Both the position numbers and the translations under genes were made by a program. Positions 34,530 to 45,498 of a stretch of 64,000 nucleotides of DNA are shown in pieces; position 1 is the stretch's first letter, and the number at the start of each line of letters is the position of its first letter. The stretch is from Clostridium yunnanense (GTDB lineage: Bacteria; Bacillota; Clostridia; Clostridiales; Clostridiaceae). Where the stretch lies: positions 171,375-235,374 of the forward strand of contig NZ_JAENHN010000053.1 in assembly GCF_016595795.1 (NCBI RefSeq), written 5' to 3'. The notes below the pieces were generated by a model, which made no database searches, had not been told where the DNA came from, and saw nothing but the letters and a program-made list of their open reading frames with translations.

Positions 34530-36689
34530 TTACTCACCAATGCCAGACTCTTCAAATTTCATCTCAAACTTATGAATTTTATTGTGCAAAGGTTCTTTGA
34601 AAAAGAATCCTATCAAAATAAATACTATTGCTATAATTATTAATACAGTAAAGTCTAGTACCACACTACTTATTAGTGGGCCAGCTATTGCCTCTCTAAA
34701 ACCTCCTACACTATAAGTAAAAGGAAATAGAGGTTGAAGTATTCTAAAAATCAAAGGATCTACCTGAATCGGATATGTTCCTCCACTACCAGCTAATTGA
34801 ATTATCATAAATACTATCGCTATAGCTTTACCTATATTACCTAATATAGAAACTAAAGTGAAGGTTATTATAGCAAAGGTTATAGATGATACAATTGCAA
34901 AAATTATCATTAAAGCTGTGCTAACTGTATACACATTCAGCAATACCTTATCTCCTACTGACACAATAAAAGCCTGTATTGATGCTAAGGTAACAAATGT
35001 AAGCATTTTACCAAAATGTTTTTCTCTCAGTGATATGTTTTCACTACCTTCAAAAGCTACTACGGAGGTTTTTAATAAAGATGTTAGTAGTAAGCATCCA
35101 ACCCATAAAGCTAGAACAGTGTATATAGGTGCCATCGCCGAACCATAGTTAGGTATTGCATTTATTGCTTCTTCTCTTAAATTAATAGGATCAGCTATAA
35201 AATCCCCCATAAATTTAGGATTACTTTGCAAGATACTTATTATTTGAACAAGATCATTATTATTTACAAGCTGTAGCTTCTCACTAAGCTTACTTATAGT
35301 ATCTTTAAATTCAACAAGTCTATAATTCATGTCACCTGATACCTTATTAGCTAGATTGGTTCCATCAATTGCTGTATTCATTAGTTTATCTATTTGACTA
35401 TTAAGGTTTTGAGCTGACTTTAGTAAATCAGTTGCATCATTTGTAGATGTTATTAGATTATTAGAAATAGCATTTAACGAAGTTCTAGCACTTGTATTGT
35501 ACTGTTTAGATGCGTTAATAATTTCAATATTTATATCAGCTATTCCGTTATTTATAGAATCAAACATATTTTTATTAATTTTATTTGCTTCATTTAACTG
35601 TGTTCTTGCACTTTCTAATCTACTTTTTTCATCATTTAATGAAGTTTGAATATTTTTTAAGGATGCAATCATTTTAGTAACTTCACCACTCGGACTTGCT
35701 TCATTTACCTTTTGAAGAAAATCTACAGTAGAACTAATTCCATTGCTTATATTACCTACTTCCATAGTGACCTTACCAATAATTGAATTAGCTTCAGCAC
35801 TTGTAGTATCAGAGGCTACAGCATTCATATCTTTCATCGAAGCTTGAATCCTATAAACTGAAGCCTGTGAATTATTCAGAGTCATATTAATAGAATCAAA
35901 AGAACTATTCATTGAGTTTTGAGTAGATTTAATTAAATTTTTATTATTTTCGTTGCTTTCTATCACAGAATCGAGCCCACTGCTTATTGACGGCATCGTT
36001 GATTTTATTTCAGTTAAAAACTTACTTAAATCTCCCGATCTAGTATTAATGTTTTGTAGGGTACTGAGAATTAGCTCCATATTTTTATTCATGTTGATTA
36101 TATTATCTTTTAATTTTATAATGTCTTGCTTATTTTTCTCAGCATTTTGTCCTACATCATTTAATGATGAAAATATAGTTTCATTAACAGTCTCTACGAA
36201 GTTTGTAGTAATCTCCTCTGTCAATGTATTTTTAGCTACCCCCGTAATCTTTGTAGCTACAGGGTTTGCCTTTGTATCTACTTTATAGTTTATTTCAGGC
36301 TTTTTAGGTTTATCTGATAAAACACTTATAAAGCTTGAAGAAAAATCTTCTGGTATCTCAATTACAGCATAATATGTTCCGTCAACCACCCCTAGACTTG
36401 CAGCTTTAGAATTTACAAATGTCCATCCAATCTTTTTGTTACCCTCTAGCTTTTTAACTACCTCTTCACCTATATTAATTTCTTTTCCTTTATATATTAT
36501 TTTTCTATCATTATTTACCACAGCCACCGGTATAGTACTTGTGTTTTCATAGGGATCCCAGCAGGCTTTTATATTCACCCATGCATATAGAGACGGAATA
36601 ACACATAATCCTCCAACGATTAATAACGCAATAGGATTTTTTGCTATACTTTTCATATCTCTTTTAAATACTTTTAAAATATTCTTCAT
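34530..36689 (-). CDS. YhgE/Pip family membrane protein (copy 1)
   Basis: A 719-residue protein. The layout matches the following gene: an N-terminal membrane segment (LLIVGGLCVIPSLYAWVNI), a WDPYENTSTIPVAVVNND block, a coiled-coil ectodomain and C-terminal ABC-2-like membrane segments. The ends are more alike than the coiled-coil middle, as expected of a duplication followed by divergence. It is the first gene of the pair, with its promoter in the 200-bp gap to the divergent EamA gene. No ATPase lies near. The two proteins may form a heteromer. Confidence 0.88.
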   Translation of the reverse strand: MKNILKVFKRDMKSIAKNPIALLIVGGLCVIPSLYAWVNIKACWDPYENTSTIPVAVVNNDRKIIYKGKEINIGEEVVKKLEGNKKIGWTFVNSKAASLGVVDGTYYAVIEIPEDFSSSFISVLSDKPKKPEINYKVDTKANPVATKITGVAKNTLTEEITTNFVETVNETIFSSLNDVGQNAEKNKQDIIKLKDNIINMNKNMELILSTLQNINTRSGDLSKFLTEIKSTMPSISSGLDSVIESNENNKNLIKSTQNSMNSSFDSINMTLNNSQASVYRIQASMKDMNAVASDTTSAEANSIIGKVTMEVGNISNGISSTVDFLQKVNEASPSGEVTKMIASLKNIQTSLNDEKSRLESARTQLNEANKINKNMFDSINNGIADINIEIINASKQYNTSARTSLNAISNNLITSTNDATDLLKSAQNLNSQIDKLMNTAIDGTNLANKVSGDMNYRLVEFKDTISKLSEKLQLVNNNDLVQIISILQSNPKFMGDFIADPINLREEAINAIPNYGSAMAPIYTVLALWVGCLLLTSLLKTSVVAFEGSENISLREKHFGKMLTFVTLASIQAFIVSVGDKVLLNVYTVSTALMIIFAIVSSITFAIITFTLVSILGNIGKAIAIVFMIIQLAGSGGTYPIQVDPLIFRILQPLFPFTYSVGGFREAIAGPLISSVVLDFTVLIIIAIVFILIGFFFKEPLHNKIHKFEMKFEESGIGE

Positions 36690-36896
36690 TGTATAACCCC
36701 TTTTTATTGCATATAAATGTATTACTTCATAAATCAGCCTATATTTGACACAGCTACTCTATTAAAATATAATGAATTCTTGTGATTATTAGTTGCTTAA
36801 AAGTATGATTTTAATCATGCAATAATACATTTATAGAGTTTGCAAATATACATTAATATATTTATATATATTTTGACTTTAAGGAGATTATATTTA

Positions 36897-37796
36897 ATGG
36901 ACAAGAAAAATACTTTATTACCTTATATCTCAGTATCAATTAGTTCCATAATTTTTGGTCTTAGTTTCTTATTTTCAAAACAAGCCCTTACTGTAGCAAG
37001 CCCTTTTATGCTTGTATCATTTCGTTTTTTACTTGCCTTTTTGGTTATGACTGTATTAATAATCTTTAGAATATTAAAAGTAGATTATAGAAATAAACCT
37101 CTAGGCGGGTTGCTTATCCTAGGACTCGCAGAGCCAGTAGTATACTTTATATTTGAAACTTTCGGTGTTAAAAATGCTTCTTCATCGGTTTCTGGACTTA
37201 TGCTCTCTTTAATTCCAATAGCAGTAACCTTATTGGGTGTTTATATATTAAATGAAGTCCCTTCTGTAACAAGAGTTGTTTTTATAATAATTTCTGTACT
37301 TGGGGTTGCATTAATCGGGATTATGAGCAGTACTGGTGGACAAGAAACTTCTCCTCTAGGTATATTATTATTGCTTGGAGCAGTTACTTCAGCTGGCTTT
37401 TACACAATAATATCAAGGAAAGTGTCCAAGTATTATACTCCAGTTGAAATCACATATTTTATGATGTTTTTTGCAGCACTTTGTTTTACTATAATGAACT
37501 TGATAGATGTATCTATCAACGGAGATATCCACCACTATTTTGACCCTCTAAAAAACAAAACCTTTATAATTTCTATTTTATATTTAGGAATAATATCTTC
37601 CGTAATCGCGTACTTTTTAACCAATTTTACTCTTTCAAAGATTCAAGCTTCAAAAATGTCTGTTTTCTCCAATGTGTCAACAATAGTTTCAATAGTTGCT
37701 GGTGTTTTAATTTTGAAAGAAAGCTTTCATATATATCATTTTATTGGATCTATACTTATACTCACTGGAGTTTGGGGAACAAATAAATTTAAGTAA
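36897..37796 (+). CDS. EamA/DMT family transporter
   Basis: A protein of about 299 residues with ten membrane helices in two EamA repeats (ISSIIFGLSFLFSKQAL... and ILLLLGAVTSAGFYTIISRK). Members move amino acids, sugars or metabolites; the substrate here is unknown. The frame extends to 36840, but the AAGGAGA ribosome site 9 nt before the ATG at 36897 fixes the start. It is divergent from the YhgE pair and followed by a strong terminator. Confidence 0.88.
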   Translation: MDKKNTLLPYISVSISSIIFGLSFLFSKQALTVASPFMLVSFRFLLAFLVMTVLIIFRILKVDYRNKPLGGLLILGLAEPVVYFIFETFGVKNASSSVSGLMLSLIPIAVTLLGVYILNEVPSVTRVVFIIISVLGVALIGIMSSTGGQETSPLGILLLLGAVTSAGFYTIISRKVSKYYTPVEITYFMMFFAALCFTIMNLIDVSINGDIHHYFDPLKNKTFIISILYLGIISSVIAYFLTNFTLSKIQASKMSVFSNVSTIVSIVAGVLILKESFHIYHFIGSILILTGVWGTNKFK

Positions 37797-37885
37797 ATTA
37801 AAGTAGCAAACTTTTATACTTGAATGAGTTTGACTTATGTAGCCCACATCAATTTCAACAATATTATCTATGGATTTATCAAACT

Positions 37886-37934
37886 AAAAGGTGGTCTAAA
37901 AGTAAAATAATAATTTACTTCTAGACCACCTTTT
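37886..37934 (+). terminator. Terminator after the EamA gene
   Basis: AAAAGGTGGTCTA (37886-37898) and TAGACCACCTTTT (37922-37934) with additional A/T pairing, about 90 bp after the stop. Confidence 0.75.
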
Positions 37935-37946
37935 AATTTCATCCTT

Positions 37947-38048
37947 AGGAGGCTGTGAAAAAAGCTATTCTATAGGTTTCGCTACACCGCGCTTGGCATT
38001 CCACGAGCGGCCCACGAAAAAGAATAGCTATATTTTTCACATCCTCCT
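37947..38048. repeat. Long stem-loop with GC-rich loop
   Basis: Arms 37947-37971 (AGGAGGCTGTG...GCTATTCT) and 38021-38048 (AGAATAGCTA...CACATCCTCCT) pair over about 22 bp with a small bulge. The 49-nt loop (37972-38020) is GC-rich, unlike its surroundings. It abuts the SulP stop and may act as its terminator. Its shape suggests a dispersed or foreign element. Confidence 0.55.
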
Positions 38049-39695
38049 TTAGCTTACCTTTTCATTTTCTTCAAACATAGATTGTTCTATGCTTTCACAT
38101 ATATTTTCTTGGCCGATAATATCTATAAAGCCATATTTTCTGAGCATTTTCATCGGCTGTTCCTGTACCTCTATAATCTTAAGCTTTGTATCACTCTTTT
38201 TACATATATCAATGAGCATTTCGAAAGAGTGATATGCAGTAGAATCCATGTATGGAACTTTACTCATCTTTATTATCAAGGTTTTAGGCGGAGCTCCCAT
38301 TTCTTTTATGGCACTTACAAACTTATTTGCAGCTCCAAAGAAAAATGGCCCTGTAATTTCAAACACCGCAATACCTTCTTCTAAACTCTCCTGGTCATTT
38401 ATAAAGCTTTCTTCATATTCACTTGCATCATCATCTAATATGTACTTAACTTCTGTTACTTCAGCCATCTTTTTCATGAATAATAGCGAAGCTAGAACCA
38501 CACCTACACCAATAGCTACAACTAAATCTAGTACAATTGTTAATATAAACGTAACAATGAAAACTAAATAATCGCTTTTTGGTGCTTTAAATATATCCTT
38601 AAAAGCAGACCATTCTCCCATGTTGTAAGAAACCATAACTAAAACCGCAGCTAAAGCTGACATTGGAACTAACTTTACATATGGCATGCATACTAATAGT
38701 ATGACAAGTAATCCAAGTGAATGAACCATTCCTGCAACAGGAGTTCTCCCACCATTTTTAACATTAGCGGCAGTTCTTGCTATTGCTCCAGTGACAGGAA
38801 TACCACCAAAGGCTGCTGAAAAAATGTTCGCAGTTCCCTGAGCAATTAACTCCATATTTGATCGATGCTTTCCACCAATCATTCCATCTGCTACTACTGC
38901 AGAAAGTAGGGATTCTACACCCCCAAGAATAGCTATTGTCAAAGATGGCATCAAAAGCTCATTTATCATATTCATATTTATTCTTGGCATTGAGAAACTT
39001 GGCAAAGCAGAAGATATATGTCCAAACTGTTTTCCTATTGTGTTAATTGGAAGATTGAATACAACAGTAATGATAGTTACTATTATTATAGCAACAAAAG
39101 TTCCTGGTATCTTTTTATTTATTTTGGGCCACCCAATTATAATGGCAAGTGTAAGCAAGGCTATAAGAGCACTTGATATATTGATAGTTCCTATATTTTT
39201 GATGTACGCTTCCCATTTCCCTATAAATTCTGAAGGTACTGATTGTATCTTGAGTCCAAGCAGATCCTTAATTTGAGTTGAAAAAATTGTTATGGCTATT
39301 CCACTTGTAAATCCGGTTGTAATTGAAGATGGTATAAACTTAATAAAACTACCTAGCTTTAATGCACCGATTATAATTAAGAAAATCCCCGCCATTATAG
39401 TAGAAACTATAAGACCATCTAATCCATATTTTTGTATGATTCCATAGACTATAACTACAAACGCACCTGTAGGTCCACCTATTTGAACCCTGCTTCCCCC
39501 AAGCAGTGATACTATAAATCCACCAATTATCGCTGTGTATAGCCCCTTTTCAGGCGATACTCCTGAGGCAATAGCTAACGCAATAGATAAAGGAAGTGCA
39601 ATTATAGCAACTATAATCCCCGATATAAAATCTTTTGTAAATTGTTCCTTTGTATATCCTTTCATGCAGGTTACAGACTTCGGAACTAATAACAT
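38049..39695 (-). CDS. SulP family anion transporter with STAS domain
   Basis: A 548-residue protein: a membrane domain with about 12-14 segments, including the SulP signature block GLYTAIIGGFIVSLLGGSRV followed by QIGGPTGAF, then GGIPVTGAIARTAANVKNGG, and a C-terminal STAS domain (about 440-540, with ILIKMSKVPYMDST-like text). The family moves sulfate, bicarbonate or other anions; substrate and coupling cannot be read here. GGGGGGA precedes the ATG. It stands alone. Confidence 0.93.
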   Translation of the reverse strand: MLLVPKSVTCMKGYTKEQFTKDFISGIIVAIIALPLSIALAIASGVSPEKGLYTAIIGGFIVSLLGGSRVQIGGPTGAFVVIVYGIIQKYGLDGLIVSTIMAGIFLIIIGALKLGSFIKFIPSSITTGFTSGIAITIFSTQIKDLLGLKIQSVPSEFIGKWEAYIKNIGTINISSALIALLTLAIIIGWPKINKKIPGTFVAIIIVTIITVVFNLPINTIGKQFGHISSALPSFSMPRINMNMINELLMPSLTIAILGGVESLLSAVVADGMIGGKHRSNMELIAQGTANIFSAAFGGIPVTGAIARTAANVKNGGRTPVAGMVHSLGLLVILLVCMPYVKLVPMSALAAVLVMVSYNMGEWSAFKDIFKAPKSDYLVFIVTFILTIVLDLVVAIGVGVVLASLLFMKKMAEVTEVKYILDDDASEYEESFINDQESLEEGIAVFEITGPFFFGAANKFVSAIKEMGAPPKTLIIKMSKVPYMDSTAYHSFEMLIDICKKSDTKLKIIEVQEQPMKMLRKYGFIDIIGQENICESIEQSMFEENEKVS

Positions 39696-40035
39696 TTTTA
39701 TCCCCCCGATATTTTAATTAATTGATGTACATTGTTTAGCCGTAGAAATTATAACACATAAATCCAAATTTAAAGTAAATGTTCTAATTTTTCAAATTGT
39801 TTATACATTGAATAACTTCCTACAATCTTTAACTGATTAAGGGATATATTATTCACTTTTCAATTGTTCTAGTTTAACTTTACTATTTCAGTTCATACCA
39901 CAATAAGTTTTATATTTAATAAATACACAAATCCTCCAATTAATGGTATAATATTTTGTACTTGCACTATCTAATTTTAGCTTTACAGTTAATTTTTCGT
40001 TTCAACAAAATTAATTTCGAAGGAAGTATAGAAAT
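39696..40035. other. Divergent intergenic region
   Basis: 340 bp of AT-rich DNA between the SulP and VanZ genes. It must hold both promoters. I see no recognisable repeat or structure. GAAGGAAG near 40019 is the VanZ ribosome site. Confidence 0.4.
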
Positions 40036-40662
40036 ATGGTCATGGGATATGTATTAAAAGGGACATTGCTTTTTATAACTATAATACCTATTTACTTATT
40101 TGTACTTTGTATTAGGATCTTCTTAAGTAAAAGAAGTGGTAAAGAGATATCTTTTAAAAAAGAACTTCTAAGATTTATTTTCACTTTTTATGCTTTAGCT
40201 GTTGTTGGGGTAACACTCTTACCTATAACAATATATGTTTATGGATCACCACCTACATATGATAATTATATATCCGTAAATTACGTTCCATTTACCGATA
40301 TAGCCAGGGAGATTTCTCAGATGGGACAACACAATTTTTCAGTAGCATTTCAGATTAAACTTATGATTAGAAATGTTGGTGGAAACTTTATTCTGTTAAT
40401 GCCTATGGGGATGCTGCTACCTTTACTTACAAGTAAAGTAGATTCCATTAAGAAGAGTTTTATATTAGGTTTAATGGTTTCTTTATGTATAGAAATACTG
40501 CAATTTTTAGAAAACTATTCAGGACTAACCTTCGGCAGAATTGTGGATATAGATGATTTGATTTTAAACTCATTAGGAGCTGCAGTAGGTTATTGTATCT
40601 ATATTTTTGTAAGTCTAGTTATTTCAAAATATAAAAACAGTAATAAGGTTCTACAAAATTAA
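40036..40662 (+). CDS. VanZ family protein
   Basis: A 208-residue membrane protein with about five segments. The VanZ core motifs are GNFILLMPMGMLLPLL, the Glu-containing SLCIEILQF and the GRIVDIDDLILNSLGAAVGY block. VanZ proteins are linked to low-level teicoplanin resistance in enterococci, but most homologues have unknown roles in the envelope. No glycopeptide resistance genes are adjacent. A GAAGGAAG ribosome site lies 9 nt before the ATG. Confidence 0.9.
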   Translation: MVMGYVLKGTLLFITIIPIYLFVLCIRIFLSKRSGKEISFKKELLRFIFTFYALAVVGVTLLPITIYVYGSPPTYDNYISVNYVPFTDIAREISQMGQHNFSVAFQIKLMIRNVGGNFILLMPMGMLLPLLTSKVDSIKKSFILGLMVSLCIEILQFLENYSGLTFGRIVDIDDLILNSLGAAVGYCIYIFVSLVISKYKNSNKVLQN

Positions 40663-40679
40663 AACTTATAAATTAAAAT

Positions 40680-40735
40680 AAATAAAACCATGTATATAAA
40701 AGGTGTTATTCTCCTATTTATACATGGTTTTATTT
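40680..40735. terminator. Bidirectional terminator
   Basis: A 16-bp stem, AAATAAAACCATGTATA (from 40680) and TATACATGGTTTTATTT (40719-40735), between the converging VanZ and DUF2161 genes. Confidence 0.82.
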
Positions 40736-40802
40736 ATAAGATGTATTCTTCAACTATTAAATTATTCATGCTCCAACTATAAAATATTGGGACGACATCA
40801 AA

Positions 40803-41501
40803 CTAACCTGTTAATAAAGCTCTTTTCTTAAGCTCCTCTACTCCCGCTTCACTTAATTCATACATTCCCTTATTCAGCTTATTAAACCACCCATAATAAT
40901 TTTTATAAATAATCGAATAGGCTTTTTTGTGATTAAATCCACTCTTAGCAAGATCTGCTGCAGAAGTTTGGCCATTTTCCATCATATACTCTGCTATCTT
41001 TATAGACTGCTCTCTATAAGCTGTCATTAGCTTTTTACCTTTGCTGCCTCCAACATTATCTTCAAGAGTTCTTCCTTTAAATTCTTTCACTAACCTATTT
41101 CTTTTTTTCTTTCCTGAGTTTATGCTTTTCTTTATATCGAAAGGAGCTGGTTCTATAGCAATCTTTACCTCGTACTTACTATCTTTTTTAGAAACTAATA
41201 TGAGCCCTAGTTGTAGTCTTTTTATTAAATTGCAGATATCTTTCCATTTCTTACTGAAAAAATTAATTTTAGGCTTTGGAATTGCTACATAAACTAAATC
41301 AGCAAATTTTTGCCTATTAGTAGCTTGTACTAATAATTCTATAGTCAAACCTTTTTTAAGCTCTACCACTGCTACTTTATCATCTTTCATAGCAAAAACA
41401 TCACAATTGCCCACTTCAGCTTTAACATCATATCCAATGCTTGATAGATATTCCCTAACAGGCTTATACAATTCTTCTTCAAGTAAAAAATCCTTTTTCA
41501 T
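40803..41501 (-). CDS. DUF2161 PD-(D/E)XK-like putative nuclease
   Basis: A 232-residue protein. The N-terminal domain has a PD-(D/E)XK-type core: GNCDVFAM followed by VAVVELKKG (Asp...Glu-X-Lys), as in DUF2161. The C-terminal part (about 155-232) looks like a winged helix and may bind DNA. The family is annotated as a putative phosphodiesterase or restriction-like nuclease. No methylase partner is adjacent, so a classical restriction system is not supported. Confidence 0.82.
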   Translation of the reverse strand: MKKDFLLEEELYKPVREYLSSIGYDVKAEVGNCDVFAMKDDKVAVVELKKGLTIELLVQATNRQKFADLVYVAIPKPKINFFSKKWKDICNLIKRLQLGLILVSKKDSKYEVKIAIEPAPFDIKKSINSGKKKRNRLVKEFKGRTLEDNVGGSKGKKLMTAYREQSIKIAEYMMENGQTSAADLAKSGFNHKKAYSIIYKNYYGWFNKLNKGMYELSEAGVEELKKRALLTG

Positions 41502-41680
41502 TGTTTAAATCTCCACTTGCTCATTAGTCTTTCATAATAATTAAATTAACCAAACTCAACCTCTTTATACCAAATACTAAAAATCTAGTTAAGTTTTGCA
41601 GTTTATTTAATATATTTTTATAATAATCAATTTCTTAATATTTTACTATAAAAACTTTACAGAAAAATGAACATACCACC

Positions 41681-41720
41681 TCATATCAAAAGAACTTTTT
41701 GATTGAAGTGGTATATATTT
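41681..41720 (-). terminator. Hairpin after the chemoreceptor gene
   Basis: ATACCACCTCATATCAAAA and TTTTGATTGAAGTGGTAT form an imperfect stem. Its ends (ACCACCTCAT, GAAGTGGT) recall the termini of repeat family 1, so it may be an internally deleted copy serving as terminator. Confidence 0.5.
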
Positions 41721-41729
41721 TCTTCTTTA

Positions 41730-43424
41730 TTAGATTTTAAATTTACTTATACTTTTTTCTAAACTTTCCGAACTATTCTTCGTATATACTGCTTCTTCAA
41801 CCAACTTATTTACACTTTCTACCATGACCATCGTCTTTTCTGCTATACTTGTTGAACCCATTGCCCCATCGTTAGCAGCACTAGTTATCTCATTTATTGT
41901 TGTCACCATATTACTTATTGACTTTGCCAATTCATCTGAAGTTGCTGAAAAATCTGATACTAGCTTCTCAACAAAAACCGCATCTTCTCTATACTGTTCT
42001 CCGGTTTGAACGAATACATTATAATCATTAAAAACAGTAGTATCCATAAACTCAAGCATATTTTTAGAGTCTTCAGTTAAATTGTCCACGGAATCGATGA
42101 CTAATTTTGTAACACTTTGAATTTCTGTTGCTGCGCTTTGCGAGTTTTCAGCAAGCTTTCTTACTTCCTCTGCTACTACAGAAAATCCTCTTCCAGCCTC
42201 CCCTGCGCTTGCAGCCTCAATCGCTGCATTTAATGCTAATAAATTAGTTTGTGAAGCTATTGTAAGAATGGTTTCAGATAGTAATTTTATCTTTTCTATT
42301 GATTTTGCCTTTTCAATAGAAATATTCATGTTTTTTTGAGTTTTATCATATATCTCTTGTGCTATTCTTTGCGAATCTACAGCCTTTATCTTAAGCTCTT
42401 CGGCTCTTTTCTTTATCTTTTCAGATGCATCTTTACCACTCTTCGCTTTCTCCGAAGTCTCCTCAATTGAAGCTTCAATTCTTTCAGAAGTCTCATTCAT
42501 CTCTTGAGCTGAAGCGGATGTCTCTTCTAGTCCTGCCGATAATTCTTCAGTTGTTGAAGAAATACTTTCTATGTCAACCTGCAGATTATCTAGTCTTGAA
42601 TTGATATTTTCGATATTAGATTCTATAGATTTAGTCTCTTCCATAACACTTTGTACTATAGATACAATACCCTCCTGCATTCCTGCTACCGCTTTACCTA
42701 TCTTCCCTATTTCATCTTTTCTTCCTAATACCTTTTTATCGATTTCGCTACTAAAATCACCAGATGAAAACACTTCAATTTTGTTCTTAAGTATTTCCAA
42801 ATCATTAGTTATATACTTTGCTATACCGAAGGCAATGAATGCACCTATAACTATCACAGCAATACTAAATCCACCTATGTATATCGCCATAGCTGTCAAT
42901 TCTTTTTGAACATCTTCTTGAGCTATTCCAACAAACCACATACCTACTACAGTACCATCTTTATCTTTTAAAGGTACATAGTTAGCTTGTACATCAATTC
43001 CTTGTATATTTACCTTTCCTTCAAAGGAATTTCCGTCTTTAATAACCTTATCAACAACCGCTTCACTAGCTTTTGTTCCTATACTTCTTTTGCCATCCTT
43101 GTCTTTAACATTAGTAGCTACTCTGGTATCTCCCATAAAGATGGTAACATACATTCCTGTTTTTTCTTTAATTTCATCTATAACAGAATAATCTTCGTTA
43201 ATAACACTATCCCCTTTATAGAGTTTTCCATCTTGTACTTTCCAGTTTCCCTGATACTTCTTATCTAAAATAAGCAATCCCATATTTGAATTAGTATCAA
43301 GTTCATTTGATATCTTCATTTTAATTACTTCTGTAACCTTGTAATAAATAATGCCTCCAAGAAGTGAAGAAAATATAAGAAGCGTTATTGATATTATTAA
43401 TGTAATTCTCCATTTTAGTTTCAT
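41730..43424 (-). CDS. Methyl-accepting chemotaxis protein with single-Cache-like sensor
   Basis: A 564-residue receptor: membrane segment 1 (about 8-28), an extracellular sCache-like domain (about 35-175, with [20 protein letters not shown]), membrane segment 2 (about 180-203), HAMP, and a signalling domain with tip [19 protein letters not shown]. The C-terminus ISKFKI resembles those of the other two receptors here. The ligand is unknown. It diverges from the next chemoreceptor gene with a 263-bp gap. Confidence 0.93.
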   Translation of the reverse strand: MKLKWRITLIISITLLIFSSLLGGIIYYKVTEVIKMKISNELDTNSNMGLLILDKKYQGNWKVQDGKLYKGDSVINEDYSVIDEIKEKTGMYVTIFMGDTRVATNVKDKDGKRSIGTKASEAVVDKVIKDGNSFEGKVNIQGIDVQANYVPLKDKDGTVVGMWFVGIAQEDVQKELTAMAIYIGGFSIAVIVIGAFIAFGIAKYITNDLEILKNKIEVFSSGDFSSEIDKKVLGRKDEIGKIGKAVAGMQEGIVSIVQSVMEETKSIESNIENINSRLDNLQVDIESISSTTEELSAGLEETSASAQEMNETSERIEASIEETSEKAKSGKDASEKIKKRAEELKIKAVDSQRIAQEIYDKTQKNMNISIEKAKSIEKIKLLSETILTIASQTNLLALNAAIEAASAGEAGRGFSVVAEEVRKLAENSQSAATEIQSVTKLVIDSVDNLTEDSKNMLEFMDTTVFNDYNVFVQTGEQYREDAVFVEKLVSDFSATSDELAKSISNMVTTINEITSAANDGAMGSTSIAEKTMVMVESVNKLVEEAVYTKNSSESLEKSISKFKI

Positions 43425-43687
43425 TTCTTTACCCCTCTTTCCTATTTCGACGAAAGTTTTGCTGATTAGTTATAATTATACTGTTTTACTTTATTTATCG
43501 CCACATTTTTTTATATATTGACTGGATTAAACTTCCTTTTTAACAACAATTTAACCAAGTTTTTATATTAAAGCTTTGTAGGAACAGCACGAAAAATCTT
43601 ATATGAAGTAACTGAATTTTTGTTCGAATTTCAAGAAATTTATAAACATTTTATTTATTTTAAAATTAAAATTTGGGGTGGGATTAT

Positions 43688-45439
43688 ATGTCTAAATTTA
43701 TCAAAATTAATAACATCAAATTAGGTGGTAAAATGAGTTTAATTTTGCTTATACCAGTAATATCTTTATTTTTTGTTTCTGCTCTTTCATTGATCGATAT
43801 TGATTCGATTAATAAAAGATTAGTATCAAACTTGTATGATACAGTTCATCAAAGTGAATACTGGCTTCTAAATGCAGATAGAGATTTTTATCAGGCCCTG
43901 GATGCTCAAGCAGAATTAGAAGCTCCTGATAAAGATATTGATGTCAATGGTTTGAAAAGTGATTATGCTGGAAATTTAAAGCAGACCCATGAAAGAGTCA
44001 AATTAGCAATTGATATACTGAACAAAGATAAAGATAATTTAACAAATTTAACTCATAAAGATTCAAATTTAAACGTCTTTCAGCTTTATGATAATTTTAA
44101 TAAAGATTTTACTTTGTGGACAAATCTATATAATCTTGAAACCAATACTTTAAAGGATAAGAAGCAGTATTTAGATGCTTTTAATTCAGCTAGAAGTAAT
44201 ATAAACCAAATGGAAGAAATCTTAGATGATTATGGTAAGCAGGTTATTTTAAATAGTGCAAAATCAGTACAAAGTGTAAAAAACATAATTATGACTGTTT
44301 CTATATCTACCTTAGTCCTTTCCTTACTTTTAGGTATAGCTTTGATAATCAATATTAATAGAAGGGCAAAAGTTGCTATTTCCTTAATTAACAAAACTGC
44401 GGATTTTGATCTTAAGTATGACGATAGTTATACTAAATATTTAGAAGATAAAGATGAATTTGGTCAGATAATTAAAGCTGAAGGAATTTCAAGAAAAGAA
44501 TTTAGACAAACCTTAACTGATGTTATCGCCTCCACTAACTCTGTAAATATGATGGTAGACAAATCCAATTCAAACATGACAAGTTTAGGTATGGAATTAG
44601 AAGATATATCTAAAACCGTTGAGCAATTATCTGCTGGAATGGAAGAAACTTCAGCAGCTACTGAAGAAATGAACGCATCTACTTTAGAGATTGAAAAAGC
44701 TGTTGAAAACATTGCTGGCAAATCAGAAGATGGAGTTACTTCTTCAAGAGAAATTAGTAATCGTGCTACTGCATTAAAATCCGAAGCTGTTGAATCGCAG
44801 AAAAAATCACAACAGATATTAGTTTCTCTTGATAACAGTTTAAAATCATCTTTAAATGAGGTAAAAGCTGTTGAGCAAATCAATTCACTAACTGAAAGCA
44901 TATTGGAGATTTCCTCACAAACAAACTTACTTGCTTTAAATGCTGCAATAGAGGCTGCAAGAGCAGGAGAATCAGGTAAAGGTTTTGCTGTAGTAGCTGA
45001 TGAAATAAGAAAGCTAGCAGAAATTTCAAAACAAAGTGCAATGGAGATACAAAGTGTAACTGCTTCTGTAATAACTGCCGTTAATAAATTGAGAGAAAGC
45101 TCTGTAAACGTGCTAGATTATATGGATAAGCAAATAATTCCTGACTATCAAAAGCTTGTTAATACTGGCGATCAATATAACGCAGATTCCTTAACCTTTA
45201 ATGATTTAGTAACTGATCTAAGCTCTACAACTGAAGAGCTACTGGCATCTATTCAAGATGTTACGCGATCAATCACTGAAGTTAGCAGTGCAACTAATGA
45301 AGGGGCAACAGGGATGACCGACATAGCTGAAAAAACCACTAGCATAGTTGAGATGGCAAATGAAGTAATAAATCAATCAAACAAATCTAAAGAAACTGTA
45401 GATAATCTAGTTTCAATGATTTCTAAATTTAAGTTGTAA
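43688..45439 (+). CDS. Methyl-accepting chemotaxis protein with four-helix sensor
   Basis: A receptor of about 583 residues: membrane segment 1 (about 17-38), a helical extracellular domain of about 160 residues resembling four-helix-bundle sensors, membrane segment 2 (about 200-222), a HAMP-like linker and a signalling domain with tip [20 protein letters not shown] start it at the ATG 43688, behind GGGGTGGGA; the longer frame starts within that site. It is divergent from the Cache-type receptor and followed by a terminator. Confidence 0.93.
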   Translation: MSKFIKINNIKLGGKMSLILLIPVISLFFVSALSLIDIDSINKRLVSNLYDTVHQSEYWLLNADRDFYQALDAQAELEAPDKDIDVNGLKSDYAGNLKQTHERVKLAIDILNKDKDNLTNLTHKDSNLNVFQLYDNFNKDFTLWTNLYNLETNTLKDKKQYLDAFNSARSNINQMEEILDDYGKQVILNSAKSVQSVKNIIMTVSISTLVLSLLLGIALIININRRAKVAISLINKTADFDLKYDDSYTKYLEDKDEFGQIIKAEGISRKEFRQTLTDVIASTNSVNMMVDKSNSNMTSLGMELEDISKTVEQLSAGMEETSAATEEMNASTLEIEKAVENIAGKSEDGVTSSREISNRATALKSEAVESQKKSQQILVSLDNSLKSSLNEVKAVEQINSLTESILEISSQTNLLALNAAIEAARAGESGKGFAVVADEIRKLAEISKQSAMEIQSVTASVITAVNKLRESSVNVLDYMDKQIIPDYQKLVNTGDQYNADSLTFNDLVTDLSSTTEELLASIQDVTRSITEVSSATNEGATGMTDIAEKTTSIVEMANEVINQSNKSKETVDNLVSMISKFKL

Positions 45440-45483
45440 AAAAAATCTCTGTAAAGCTATTATTTAGCTCTACAGAGATTTTT
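45439..45483 (+). terminator. Rho-independent terminator
   Basis: AAAAATCTCTGTAAAGCT and AGCTCTACAGAGATTTTT pair with one bulge and end in a T run. It lies directly after the chemoreceptor stop and also faces the chitinase gene end. Confidence 0.85.
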
Positions 45484-45498
45484 ATTATTTTGTCTTTT

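Noticed and set aside
40803..41501. Restriction-modification system
   Set aside because: The PD-(D/E)XK-like protein has no methylase or specificity partner nearby.
43425..43687. Sigma-D type chemotaxis promoters between the two receptor genes
   Set aside because: A weak match (TCGAAATA) exists but the -35 region and spacing do not fit.
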